A stretch of 64,000 nt of DNA from the NCBI RefSeq assembly GCF_002222615.2, contig NZ_CP022412.2, positions 2,170,001 to 2,234,000 on the forward strand. Reading direction: 5' to 3'. Made by a program: the position numbers and the translations under genes. Every line of letters starts with the position of its first letter. Within the stretch, counting starts at the first letter, position 1. This stretch comes from Bacteroides caccae (GTDB lineage: Bacteria; Bacteroidota; Bacteroidia; Bacteroidales; Bacteroidaceae). Shown here piece after piece: positions 52,604 through 61,183 of the stretch. The notes beneath the pieces are model-generated. The model saw only the letters and a program-made list of their open reading frames with translations. It was not told where the DNA came from and made no database searches.

Positions 52604-54160
52604 ATGAGTAATAGGATTTATCCTATCGGTATACAGAACTTTGAAAAAATCCGTGTAGACGGTTATTTCTATGTTGATAAGACTGCGTTAATCTATCAAA
52701 TGGTAAAGACAGGTGGCTATTACTTCCTGAGCCGCCCGCGTCGTTTCGGCAAGAGTTTGTTAATATCCACGCTTGAGGCTTATTTTTCTGGGAAAAAAGA
52801 ACTTTTTGAGGGGCTGGCAATGGAAAAGCTGGAGAAGGATTGGATAAAATATCCCGTTATTCATCTGGATCTGAATGCAAAGAAATTCGATACGGTAGAT
52901 GATCTTATTCGTCTTGTCGACCGTCAGTTGCTGGTATATGAGTCTCAGTATGGCTCATGTTCTAAAGATGAGACGATAGACGACCGTTTGGTTACCCTTA
53001 TTCGTTTGGCGGCGGAGAAAACGGGACAGCGTGTTGTGATTCTCGTTGACGAGTATGATAAGCCCATGTTGCAGGCTATTGGAAGAGATGAGTTGCAAGA
53101 AGAGTATTGGAATACGTTGAAGGCTTTCTATGGTGTGTTGAAGTCAATGGACGGTTATATTAAGTTTGCTATGTTGACGGGTGTTACGAAATTTGGTAAA
53201 GTTAGTGTATTCAGTGACTTGAACAATCTTGACGATATATCTATGCGTCAGATATATGTGGACCTTTGCGGTATCAGCGAACAGGAGCTTCATGATAATC
53301 TTGAAAGTGAATTGCATGAATTGGCGGATGCCCAGGGAGTAACGTATGATGAAATATGCAAGAAACTGCGTGACTATTACGACGGTTATCATTTTACATA
53401 TAACTCTATCGGCATTTACAATCCGTTTAGTTTGCTTAATGCATTCAAGTATCAGGAGTTTGGCAGTTACTGGTTTGAAACGGGTACGCCTACCTATTTG
53501 GTCGAATTATTGAAGAAGCATCATTATGATCTCCACCGCATGGCTCATGAAGAAACCACTGCCGAGGTTTTAAATAGCATAGACTCAACTTCCGATAATC
53601 CTATTCCTGTGATATATCAGAGTGGTTATCTTACTATAAAAGGATATGATGTAGAGTTTGGTAATTATCGTTTGGGTTTTCCGAATAATGAAGTGGAAGA
53701 AGGTTTTATTAAATTTCTACTTCCTTTTTACGCTAGTGTTAATACCGTGGAGGCTTCCTTTGAAATACAGAAATTCGTTCGTGAAATACGTTCCGGTGAC
53801 TATGAATCTTTCTTCCGTCGCCTGCAAAGTTTCTTTGCTGATACTCCTTATGAATTGGTTCGTGACTTGGAATTGCATTATCAGAATGTTCTTTTCATTG
53901 TTTTCAAACTTGTGGGCTTTTATGTCAAAGCCGAATACCACACGAGTGAAGGACGTGTGGACCTTGTCTTGCAGACAGATAAATTCATTTATGTAATGGA
54001 ATTTAAGTTGAACGGTACGGCAGAGGAGGCCTTACGTCAGATTAATGAGAAACATTATGCTTTGCCGTTCGAACGTGACGGGCGTGAGTTGTTTAAGATA
54101 GGAGTAAATTTTAGTGCAGAAACGCGGAATATTGAAAAGTGGCTGGTAGAATCCGAATAA
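52604..54160 (+). CDS. AAA-ATPase-like / DUF1703 (PD-(D/E)XK) protein
   Basis: From the ATG at 52604, 518 aa. The N-terminal AAA-ATPase-like domain has YPIGIQNFEKIRVDGYFYVDKT, the Walker-type RPRRFGKSLLISTLEAYF (P-loop lacking one Gly) and RVVILVDEYDKPMLQA (Walker B). The C-terminal PD-(D/E)XK region contains YHTSEGRVDLVLQTDKFIYVMEFKLNGTAEEAL, with D, E and K residues in the expected order. These genes occur in many copies in Bacteroidetes; a role in mobile-element or defence biology has been proposed but not shown. No neighbouring toxin or restriction genes are seen. Confidence 0.9.
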   Translation: MSNRIYPIGIQNFEKIRVDGYFYVDKTALIYQMVKTGGYYFLSRPRRFGKSLLISTLEAYFSGKKELFEGLAMEKLEKDWIKYPVIHLDLNAKKFDTVDDLIRLVDRQLLVYESQYGSCSKDETIDDRLVTLIRLAAEKTGQRVVILVDEYDKPMLQAIGRDELQEEYWNTLKAFYGVLKSMDGYIKFAMLTGVTKFGKVSVFSDLNNLDDISMRQIYVDLCGISEQELHDNLESELHELADAQGVTYDEICKKLRDYYDGYHFTYNSIGIYNPFSLLNAFKYQEFGSYWFETGTPTYLVELLKKHHYDLHRMAHEETTAEVLNSIDSTSDNPIPVIYQSGYLTIKGYDVEFGNYRLGFPNNEVEEGFIKFLLPFYASVNTVEASFEIQKFVREIRSGDYESFFRRLQSFFADTPYELVRDLELHYQNVLFIVFKLVGFYVKAEYHTSEGRVDLVLQTDKFIYVMEFKLNGTAEEALRQINEKHYALPFERDGRELFKIGVNFSAETRNIEKWLVESE

Positions 54161-54196
54161 AACTAAAGTGAGACAAAATGTAACTTGTTGTTAGTA

Positions 54197-54226
54197 AAGA
54201 CGGTCTGTTTGAGCAGGCCGTCTTTT
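54197..54226 (+). terminator. Terminator after the AAA-ATPase-like gene
   Basis: AAAGACGG pairs with CCGTCTTT, stem extended to ~12 bp with one wobble, followed by a T-run. Confidence 0.85.
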
Positions 54227-54361
54227 TTATGTCTGTCGCTGTAGATGTTCTTTTGTTGTTTCAAAACATCTTCGTTTTTTGTTTTGTTTGTTCGTATGAG
54301 GTATTCTTATTCAGGGAATACTTGTATCTTTATTGTCGAATTAATTAAAAACAATCGTGAG

Positions 54362-55300
54362 ATGTCAAAAGTATTAGGATTTATGAAGCAAGTGGCCCGT
54401 GGGCTGCAAGTGGAGGGAAACTTTGGAACTGCTCATGTTTATCGCAGCAGTCTCAATGCCATTATTGCTTATCGTGGGAAAGATGATTTTGCCTTCAATG
54501 AGGTAACTTCAGAGTGGTTAAAAGGGTTCGAAGTCTATCTTCGTGGTCGTGGGTGTAGTTGGAATACGGTTTCTACCTATCTTCGTACCTTTCGTGCCGT
54601 TTACAATCGTGCCGTCGATCTTCATCGGGCACCATACGTTCCGCATCTGTTCCGTTCGGTGTATACGGGCACTCGTGCCGATCATAAACGTGCCCTATGC
54701 GACGACGATATGAAGAAAGTGTTTTGCAAATTGTCGCAGTCTTCGGGTGCATCTTCGAATATGCGCCGTGCACAGGAATATTTTATGCTGATGTTTTCGC
54801 TTCGCGGTATGCCGTTTGTCGATCTTGCTTATCTGCGCAAGAGTGATTTGCGTGATAATGTAATCACGTATCGTCGGCGTAAAACAGGCCGTCCCCTGTC
54901 GGTGACGTTGACTCCGGAAGCAATGATTCTGGTAAAGAAATACATGAATCGTGATTCTTCTTCTCCTTATCTCTTTCCATTTTTGGAAAGCCGAGAAGGA
55001 ACGAAAGAGGCGTATCGTGAATATCAGTTGGCGTTGCGTAGCTTTAATCAACAACTAATGTTGTTGGGAGAGTTATTAGGATTGGGTGATAAATTAAGCT
55101 CATACACTGCCCGGCATACTTGGGCTACAACGGCTTATTATTGCGAAATTCATCCGGGTATTATCTCCGAAGCTATGGGGCATTCGTCCATTACGGTAAC
55201 AGAGACATACCTCAAGCCTTTCCGAAGCAAGAAAATTGATGAAGCAAATAAACAGGTTCTTGATTTTGTAAGGCGCTCTGTGGTAGGGGCAAATGCTTAG
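54362..55300 (+). CDS. Tyrosine recombinase (DNA invertase candidate)
   Basis: From the ATG at 54362 (GTGAG just upstream) the protein has 312 aa; the upstream reading from 54245 adds 39 residues including a hydrophobic run and is rejected. It has the SAM-like N-terminal DNA-binding domain (~1-95) and catalytic core: Arg in MLMFSLRGMPFVDLAYL, Lys in RRRKTGRPLSV, HxxR in YTARHTWATTA, His in MGHSSITVTETYLKPF, where Tyr is the nucleophile. This size and style is typical for Bacteroides phase-variation invertases. It ends 10 bp before the left inverted repeat of an invertible segment, the probable target. Confidence 0.92.
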   Translation: MSKVLGFMKQVARGLQVEGNFGTAHVYRSSLNAIIAYRGKDDFAFNEVTSEWLKGFEVYLRGRGCSWNTVSTYLRTFRAVYNRAVDLHRAPYVPHLFRSVYTGTRADHKRALCDDDMKKVFCKLSQSSGASSNMRRAQEYFMLMFSLRGMPFVDLAYLRKSDLRDNVITYRRRKTGRPLSVTLTPEAMILVKKYMNRDSSSPYLFPFLESREGTKEAYREYQLALRSFNQQLMLLGELLGLGDKLSSYTARHTWATTAYYCEIHPGIISEAMGHSSITVTETYLKPFRSKKIDEANKQVLDFVRRSVVGANA

Positions 55301-55310
55301 AAAAGAGACT

Positions 55311-55332
55311 GTTACTCCGTAGGTAACGGAGA
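55311..55332 (+). repeat. Left inverted repeat (IRL) of the invertible promoter
   Basis: 22-bp sequence beginning GTTACTCCGTAGG; contains CTCCGT and ACGGAG arms around a 5-bp spacer AGGTA. It is a perfect reverse complement of 55591-55612. Confidence 0.95.
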
Positions 55333-55590
55333 TGAATATCGGTGCAAATATGAGCATATTTCTTAAAACAACCAAACGAAATCAAACATTTTTTCCAATA
55401 AACTACTCAAAAGCGGAACTAGGACAGATAAAACACGTGGATTCTTTGTATTAGGGCTTTGTTAACTTCTAAATATTGCAAAAGGTTTCCCTCCCCTCTG
55501 CCGCTTGTCAGAAGCAGGGGTAAAGAACTTTCATCACTTATCGTATCATTTTTCAGTATTGACTACTCCAGAAGAGTAGGAACAAAGGTT
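55333..55590. mobile_element. Invertible DNA segment carrying a promoter (258 bp inner part)
   Basis: Bounded by the perfect 22-bp inverted repeats. The only promoter-like sequence (TTTG-N20-CATATTTG) lies on the minus strand at its left end and points left, away from the lipoprotein gene. The plus strand has no TAnnTTTG in the segment or up to the gene. It also contains a hairpin-forming CCCCTCTGCCGCTTGTCAG region near 55490-55520. Confidence 0.85.
55345..55376 (-). promoter_or_regulatory. Invertible promoter, oriented away from the lipoprotein gene
   Basis: Minus strand: TTTG at 55373-55376, spacer 20 bp, CATATTTG at 55345-55352, matching TAnnTTTG except for the first base. After inversion it would lie just inside the right repeat and drive the gene starting at 55676. 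Confidence 0.7.
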
Positions 55591-55612
55591 TCTCCGTTAC
55601 CTACGGAGTAAC
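55591..55612 (-). repeat. Right inverted repeat (IRR) of the invertible promoter
   Basis: Perfect reverse complement of the left repeat at 55311-55332. It lies 63 bp before the lipoprotein ATG. Confidence 0.95.
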
Positions 55613-55675
55613 GGGTTGTCTATTATTGAAACTTAGTGTTTAATAATATATTATTAATGTAATTTTTAAGTAGTT

Positions 55676-58600
55676 ATGAAAAGAAAATTTGTAAAAGTGA
55701 TGTTCTTCGGGGCGTTGGCACTTTCTACTGTCACCTATGTAGGTTGTAAAGACTACGATGATGATGTGAAAGGTCTGCAAGAGCAGATTGACAACATTAA
55801 CCAGAAGGGGGCTGATGTGACAACAGAAGCAATGAATGCTGCTATTAGTAGTGCAATAGCTAAAGTGCAGGCAGATCTGGATAAGATTGCAAGCAAGGCA
55901 GACAAGTCAGCGTTAGATGCATTGCAGGCAGTTGTTACAAAATTGCAAGAAGCTGTAAATGGAAAAGCTGATGCTAGCACACTGGAGTCGTTGAAAGCGG
56001 AGTTGAATGAAGCTATTGCAACGGTAGATTCATCCATTCAGCCTAAGATTGATGCAGCCAAAACACAGTTGGAAGGTCAAATTGCGGCACTGGAAACTAA
56101 ATTGGAAGAAGCTGACGAGGCGATAAAAGGCAGTATTGCAACTCAAATCGCTGATTTGAAAACAGAGCTTCAGGACTTAATGGATGCAAATGCCGCAGAA
56201 TATGCGAAGTTGTATGCTACTAAAGTTGATTTGAACGCTCTAAGTGATAGGGTTGAAACTCTTGAAAAGATAAAGCATCTTACCACTGACGATGTATTGT
56301 CTTTTATACAGACAGATGCGGATGTGAAGAAGTATATCGATGATGAGTTTGTAGCTTTATTGCAACAAAATCTGGACAAACCGGAAAGCGCCCTTCGGGC
56401 ATATCTTGAAGGTGTATTTACCACTGATATTATGACTCAGGTTGAGGCTAAGTGTGGTGAAATTGCTGATACCAAAATGGAGGCTCTCCGTCAGGAATGG
56501 ACAACATATAAAGCTGAGCAAGGTGAAGATTATAAGGCTATTGTAGAACGTCTTGCTACTTTGGAAGGATATAATTTGTCTACAATGGAGGAACTTTATA
56601 ATTCCTTGACAGATCCGAAGAATAATACGATTGACAAAGCTAATACATGTTTTGAAGCATTAGGCGATATTACAGATCTGGCGACAGAGTTTGGTAAGTA
56701 TACCACTACTACAAAATTAGAGAAAAACTATGTGCAGATTGCGGATTTGAATACGAAGATTGGTGAGTATATAGGTAACAGCATTTCTGACCTTGATTCT
56801 AAAGTTGCAACTTTGGAAACAAAATTGAATGCTCTTCAATCCGGATTGACCTCTATGCTTAAGAGTCTTGTTTTTGCACCGCAGAAATATGATGCTAGTG
56901 GCGAATTGGTTAGAAGTGTATCGTTTGCATCGATCTATACTTCTACTGCTCAAACTGCGGAAGGACCTGTAGTAATTTCTGCTCCGACCAGTGTGAAAGT
57001 AAACTTCCGTGTGTCTCCGGCATCTGCCGTAGCTGATTTGATTGGCGAACATCCTAAGTATACAATTACTACGGACAAACACGTCATTACTAGCCGTGCT
57101 GCAACCAATGACGGTATCCTGACTGTAGCCAGCGTAGAACAAGCTAAAGATGAAGCAGATGTAGCTATCGAAGGTATGATTACTGTGACTCTGAATGCTG
57201 CAACGGCAGTGAAGAGCTATGCTCTTTCTCTTTCTGTAGTAGGAAATAATGAGGAGGGTAAGGATGTTACCAACTTTACTGAAATCAATTCGGATTATTT
57301 TGCAGTTATTGTATCAAAGAAGTATATTAATGCTGTTGATTATGCTGCAAAAACATACGGAAGTCCGGAACTTTTGGTAGATAAAGCCGGTAGCGCTATC
57401 AATTTCTATGACGCCGAGAAGAATTCAGAATATATCAAGGTGAAATTGTCTGATAATGAGAACGGAAGTTCTCCTGCTGCCGAGGCTGTTACATTAGCTT
57501 CTCTTGGTTTGTCTCCCGATCTCTTTGAGGTGACATTTGAAAAGACAGAGGTTCCTGCGGATGCGGATTACTTTGTTCTGAATCCTACTACTTATGCTCT
57601 TACAGTTAATCAAAGCAAATTACCTGCTTCTAGCAGATATAATAAGACTTGTACAGTTACACCGAAGATAAAAGTAACTACAACTGCAACTAACGAAGGC
57701 CAGCCTGTTAAGGTTGATTATACAGGAACTGTTGTTAATGCGAAGATTGTTGCAGAAGGTGTTAATTTGGAATATGCTGTGGCTGACCTATACTGGAAAG
57801 ATGCTGTTCAGACAGCTAACCTTAAATCCGAAGAAATTGGTAAAATTCTTGCCAAGATTAACGAAGTTGCTGGAGCAAGTTATGAAAGCTTTAGTGCTGC
57901 TGTAAGCGGTGCTACTAAATCAACAGCTGCTGACGGAGGAGTAACAATTGATGCATCTGGTGATGATGTAGTAGTAACTATTCCTGCTAAAACAGTAGGT
58001 GATGAGGCTAAAGATTATACATTTAAACCTGCATTGACATTAACTTATGCTAATTCTGCAATAGTAAATATCACCGTTGATGTGAAAGTTTTGGCTCCGG
58101 TTGTTACAGATTTGAAACTGGGTGCTAATACAATAAACTGGGATGGTAAATCTGTTGTAGATTTGATGCCGTCTGCTGATGCTCAGGCAATGACTGCTCT
58201 GACAGTAAGCAGAAAATTGTCTGAAGTACTTTTGGCTACAGATATCGCAGCTCTCAAAAAGGCAGTGCAAACAGATAAGACAGTACAGTTGAAGATTACT
58301 AAGGGTGGTGATGAAAGCGAAACTAATTTGTACCCTGGTACTATTAACTTCGACGACTTTACTGTGAAAGCTGCTGCTGCAACTGATAAAGCAGTATCTT
58401 ATACATTTAGTCTGTATTATACTCCTAAGGATCAAGATCCGGTTGTACTCAATGCTAATCTGCTGACAGTAAATTTGAAACCTTCTGTTAAGGTTGCTGG
58501 TACAATTACAGCTCCGGAAGAAGAAGCCCGTACAATTACCAAAACTAAATTGACTGATACGTATGACTTGTCTACAGACTTCACTTGGAAAGAATTTAGA

Positions 58601-58954
58601 GGTGTGACAATATGGCCGACATTTGCTGCTGCAAGCGGTGGTGCTACAACGGATCCTGCAACTGTAGACGGTGCATTGGCTATTTATAGCGGCTCAGTGA
58701 AATATATCGTTGCAGAGGAAAGCCGTGCTACTTTCGTGAATTGTTTCAATACAACCGGCTACACTGCTGAAACAGGTGAAATAGCTGCTGCTAATAAGAC
58801 TATTCAGTTGAATGATGTTATCAGAGCACAAGAAGGTGCAATCGTTAATCCTATTACAGTGAAAATTAAAGTGATAGCTACTACAGCTTGGGGAGCACCG
58901 GAGAATGCTGAAACAGAATTGACTATTACATATCCGGAAGGTTCAACTAAATAA
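55676..58954 (+). CDS. Large phase-variable coiled-coil surface lipoprotein, S-layer-like (BSL/BT1927-type candidate)
   Basis: A 1092-aa lipoprotein with lipobox TYVGC25 and a KDYDDD surface-export-like signal after the Cys. Residues ~30-200 are a long coiled coil rich in Ala, Lys, Leu and Gln (LQEQIDNINQKG, AALETKLEEADEAIKGS), more helices follow to ~420, and the rest is Thr/Val/Ala-rich beta repeats with no catalytic motif. It resembles the phase-variable S-layer-like lipoproteins (BT1927 family) described in B. thetaiotaomicron, whose expression depends on an invertible promoter, exactly as seen here. It probably coats the cell and changes phage, complement and immune sensitivity. Confidence 0.85.
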   Translation: MKRKFVKVMFFGALALSTVTYVGCKDYDDDVKGLQEQIDNINQKGADVTTEAMNAAISSAIAKVQADLDKIASKADKSALDALQAVVTKLQEAVNGKADASTLESLKAELNEAIATVDSSIQPKIDAAKTQLEGQIAALETKLEEADEAIKGSIATQIADLKTELQDLMDANAAEYAKLYATKVDLNALSDRVETLEKIKHLTTDDVLSFIQTDADVKKYIDDEFVALLQQNLDKPESALRAYLEGVFTTDIMTQVEAKCGEIADTKMEALRQEWTTYKAEQGEDYKAIVERLATLEGYNLSTMEELYNSLTDPKNNTIDKANTCFEALGDITDLATEFGKYTTTTKLEKNYVQIADLNTKIGEYIGNSISDLDSKVATLETKLNALQSGLTSMLKSLVFAPQKYDASGELVRSVSFASIYTSTAQTAEGPVVISAPTSVKVNFRVSPASAVADLIGEHPKYTITTDKHVITSRAATNDGILTVASVEQAKDEADVAIEGMITVTLNAATAVKSYALSLSVVGNNEEGKDVTNFTEINSDYFAVIVSKKYINAVDYAAKTYGSPELLVDKAGSAINFYDAEKNSEYIKVKLSDNENGSSPAAEAVTLASLGLSPDLFEVTFEKTEVPADADYFVLNPTTYALTVNQSKLPASSRYNKTCTVTPKIKVTTTATNEGQPVKVDYTGTVVNAKIVAEGVNLEYAVADLYWKDAVQTANLKSEEIGKILAKINEVAGASYESFSAAVSGATKSTAADGGVTIDASGDDVVVTIPAKTVGDEAKDYTFKPALTLTYANSAIVNITVDVKVLAPVVTDLKLGANTINWDGKSVVDLMPSADAQAMTALTVSRKLSEVLLATDIAALKKAVQTDKTVQLKITKGGDESETNLYPGTINFDDFTVKAAAATDKAVSYTFSLYYTPKDQDPVVLNANLLTVNLKPSVKVAGTITAPEEEARTITKTKLTDTYDLSTDFTWKEFRGVTIWPTFAAASGGATTDPATVDGALAIYSGSVKYIVAEESRATFVNCFNTTGYTAETGEIAAANKTIQLNDVIRAQEGAIVNPITVKIKVIATTAWGAPENAETELTITYPEGSTK

Positions 58955-58992
58955 TTAAATATTTAGAAACCAGGATATCGACAAACTTCATT

Positions 58993-59048
58993 GATATCTC
59001 TCGTCATTCGCTTATTCCCATTATGGACTTATCGGAGCGGGAGATATC
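58993..59048 (+). terminator. Possible large-loop terminator after the lipoprotein gene
   Basis: GATATCTCTCG pairs with CGGGAGATATC (11 bp with one wobble, ~34-nt loop), 38 bp after the stop; the tail TTTGAATTAATAATT is only moderately T-rich. Confidence 0.45.
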
Positions 59049-59084
59049 TTTGAATTAATAATTCAAGTTTCGTAAGTGCTGCAT

Positions 59085-59163
59085 TCCGCATGGATTGTAC
59101 TGCATGGATTATACTGCTGAGAAATATTCCGCTGAGAATTATACCGCAGGGAATTATACCGCA
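59085..59163. repeat. Degenerate ~15-bp tandem repeat
   Basis: About five units of 14-15 bp: GCATGGATTGTACT, GCATGGATTATACT, GCTGAGAAATATTCC, GCTGAGAATTATACC, GCAGGGAATTATACC. It abuts the second REP-like inverted pair. Confidence 0.75.
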
Positions 59164-59166
59164 GGC

Positions 59167-59312
59167 TTCCCCTCCTTTTGGGAAGGAGGGGTGCCCAAAG
59201 GGCGGGGTGGTAGGTAGAGATAAGGTATATTCCTTATTTCTTTTAAAAAGGTAAACTCATTATTTTTCCTACCACCTCCCCCTACGGGGACTCCTCCTTC
59301 CCGAAGGAGGAG
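59167..59312. repeat. Inverted pair of REP-like GC-rich units, copy 2
   Basis: A plus-strand unit at 59167-59215 (hairpin TCCCCTCCTTTTGGGAAGGA, then GGGCGGGGTGGTAGG) and an inverted unit at 59267-59312 (CCTACCACCTCCCCCTACGG, then a CTTCCCGAAG hairpin). The second closely matches the plus unit at 33022-33066 in reverse complement. Confidence 0.85.
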
Positions 59313-59583
59313 AAGCTATGCAGGATACTTGCGAAACTTGAATCAACAAGATAAACCCTTCTTCACCCTCGTGGTGAAGAAAACTCCGAGAAGCACCAGT
59401 ACGAAGTCATTCGCTTGTGAAAGTCAATTCTTCCATGCTGTGTTTCTTAAGAAAAGGGATGTCTTCCTAATAATTTCCCACTGGCATCCCTTTTATTTAC
59501 TCTTAATGCATTTCCCTTATTGTGCCGGCCGTAATGCCGGTCATAATTTCCCCTATGAAAAGGGAGATGTCTTGAGGATATAG
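59313..59583. other. Intergenic stretch with hairpins, no supported gene
   Basis: Contains a hairpin CTTCACC/GGTGAAG near 59359-59378 and a 10-bp stem AAAAGGGATG/CATCCCTTTT (59452-59461 with 59484-59493). An 84-codon frame from a TTG at 59329 has no supporting signal. Confidence 0.5.
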
Positions 59584-59613
59584 AAAGCCCGGGCTTGCGA
59601 AAGTCCGGGCTTT
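59584..59613 (-). terminator. Terminator after the amidase gene
   Basis: AAAGCCCGG pairs with CCGGGCTTT, extended by CTT/AAG across one mismatch; loop of 4 nt. It lies just downstream of the amidase stop codon. Confidence 0.8.
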
Positions 59614-59620
59614 TCAATAC

Positions 59621-60070
59621 TTACTCTTCGCTCCAACACTTTTCGGCGTCGAAGCAAGGACAAGCCTTGATCCATTCCTCCGGTTCAATCTCACCGTTGC
59701 CGTTGAGGTCGGGACTCAGGTCACGATGTCCGCAGACACGACATCCGGGATAATCCCTCAATAACGTCAGGATAAGCACACGCAAAGAATGTTTCTGCCA
59801 CGGTGTCCGGGTGTCTTTGGGATGTCCCTCGCTGTCCAGACCGCCCTCATAGCAGATACCGATACTTTCACTGTTGAAGCCACGGGCGTGCGCACCGATG
59901 CGTTCGAGAGGACGGGTCGATTTGATGTCCCCATTCTTGCGAATATAAAAATGATACCCCACACCGTTGAAACCACGACGACGGTGGCAAACGTCCAGGT
60001 CGTGCTCGGTGAAACTCTTGTCCTCACGAGTGGCGGAACAGTGGACAACGATCAGACTGATAGCTCTCAT
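59621..60070 (-). CDS. N-acetylmuramoyl-L-alanine amidase (phage-lysozyme-like)
   Basis: A 149-aa amidase-2 (T7 lysozyme-like) protein without signal peptide. The zinc ligands are in IVVHCSATR (His10), RIGAHARGFN (His) and CRVCGHRDLSPD (His), with LDVCHRRRGFNGVGYHFYI typical of the fold. It cleaves the amide bond between MurNAc and L-Ala. The start overlaps by ATGA the stop of the preceding small gene. Part of a phage-type module; absence of a signal peptide suggests holin-like release or an internal role. Confidence 0.93.
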   Translation of the reverse strand: MRAISLIVVHCSATREDKSFTEHDLDVCHRRRGFNGVGYHFYIRKNGDIKSTRPLERIGAHARGFNSESIGICYEGGLDSEGHPKDTRTPWQKHSLRVLILTLLRDYPGCRVCGHRDLSPDLNGNGEIEPEEWIKACPCFDAEKCWSEE

Positions 60071-60357
60071 GCGTTGCCGTTATTTCGTTGGATACACTCT
60101 TTATTGACGCATTGCAGGGCAATAGCTTCCGACAACTTACCTTTCAGCGAAAAGATTTCGGAATGCATCTCCTTCACACGGTCGCTCAGGTTGAAATAAT
60201 CCTTCAATACCTTCTCAAGCTGCTGCATGAGGAAATTGTACTGCTCTTTCACTAATTCGCTGAATTCTTTGACTTCCTGCATCATCTGTTGACGCTTCTT
60301 GCGACCTCCGAAAAAAGGAAGGACGGTCATGATAATATCAATGATTTTGTCTAACAT
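60067..60357 (-). CDS. Small protein with N-terminal hydrophobic helix and coiled coil
   Basis: A 96-aa protein: MLDKIIDIIMTVLPFFGGRKKRQ (a possible membrane helix) followed by a continuous predicted coiled coil (VKEFSELVKEQYNFLMQQL, then KEMHSEIFSLKGKLSEAIAL). I do not recognise a family. Its ATGA overlap with the amidase start suggests that both are translated together; a holin- or spanin-like role is possible but not shown. Confidence 0.75.
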   Translation of the reverse strand: MLDKIIDIIMTVLPFFGGRKKRQQMMQEVKEFSELVKEQYNFLMQQLEKVLKDYFNLSDRVKEMHSEIFSLKGKLSEAIALQCVNKECIQRNNGNA

Positions 60358-60468
60358 CTTATTTAATTAAAAATTGAATATTGAAAGTTGAAGATTGAAA
60401 ACAGAAACCGCATGGCGTGGAACCGTAGAAGTCGGCTCCTGAAGCCATGCGGGACTGTTTTTCGGGTT

Positions 60469-60993
60469 TTATACTGACGGGTCCGGTGTCACTCCGCCTC
60501 CGCCCGGTTTCTCCTCACCCGAACCTCCGGAGCCGCTACCCGAACCACCCTCGTCCGGATCGCTGCCGTCGCCTTTACCACCCAATGCGAACACCACATT
60601 ATTATCGCTCTGCGTACTCGTGTGGCTCGAATTGATTAACTTCAGCGCCTTATCGGCAACGAAACGGACATTGACACGGCGGATACTACGTACCGTGCAA
60701 TCCTTCTTCACCTCCGTACCGTCACTGGTCAAGGTGATATGAAACGTTCCCAACCCGTCGATTTTCACTTTATCGCCCTGAGTAAGCGACAACCGCAACT
60801 GCTCCACAAATGCTTCAATGGTATGCTTCACATCCCCTGCCGTAAGCGACGACTTGCTTTCAATGGCGGCAGCCATTGTATCGACATCCATGACTCTTAC
60901 ATTGCCGGCTTTCTGGCGAATGTAATACAACATCGGAGCATCCTCCTGATTCACATACTTCCTACGCTGATAGCGTTCTACTAATACATCCAT
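60469..60993 (-). CDS. HU-family DNA-binding protein with Gly/Ser-rich tail
   Basis: A 174-aa protein. Residues ~1-125 are an HU-like fold (Bacteroidetes HU-HIG type: LTQGDKVKIDGLGTFHITLTS and a basic RRVNVRFVADKAL arm). Residues ~140-174 are a low-complexity Gly/Ser/Pro tail (SGSGSGGSGEEKPGGGG), absent from ordinary HU. Such HU-like genes are typically found beside DnaB and amidase genes in Bacteroides. It is preceded by a good promoter (TTG-N20-TATATTTG). Confidence 0.88.
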   Translation of the reverse strand: MDVLVERYQRRKYVNQEDAPMLYYIRQKAGNVRVMDVDTMAAAIESKSSLTAGDVKHTIEAFVEQLRLSLTQGDKVKIDGLGTFHITLTSDGTEVKKDCTVRSIRRVNVRFVADKALKLINSSHTSTQSDNNVVFALGGKGDGSDPDEGGSGSGSGGSGEEKPGGGGVTPDPSV

Positions 60994-61048
60994 AAAATTA
61001 AAAAGTTAAGGTTTAGATAAATAATTCTATAATCTCTTTCTGATACTA

Positions 61049-61079
61049 CAAATATACAAAATCCAAGAGGCGAAGTCAA
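61049..61079 (-). promoter_or_regulatory. Promoter of the HU-like gene
   Basis: Minus-strand TTG at 61077-61079, a 20-bp spacer and TATATTTG at 61049-61056; leader about 50 nt. Confidence 0.65.
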
Positions 61080-61183
61080 GTAATCAACCGTTTATTTTCT
61101 CTATATTTATAAAATAATTTGGCAGATATAATAGTTGATAATACTATTATTTACTGTTATATTATTTATATAAATAACCAAAA

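Noticed and set aside
52604..54160. AAA-ATPase/DUF1703 gene as a defence system
   Set aside because: No partner toxin, nuclease or methylase gene adjoins; the gene is a common multi-copy type in Bacteroidetes.
59329..59583. 84-aa ORF downstream of the REP-like pair
   Set aside because: TTG start, no promoter or ribosome-binding site, and it crosses two hairpins.
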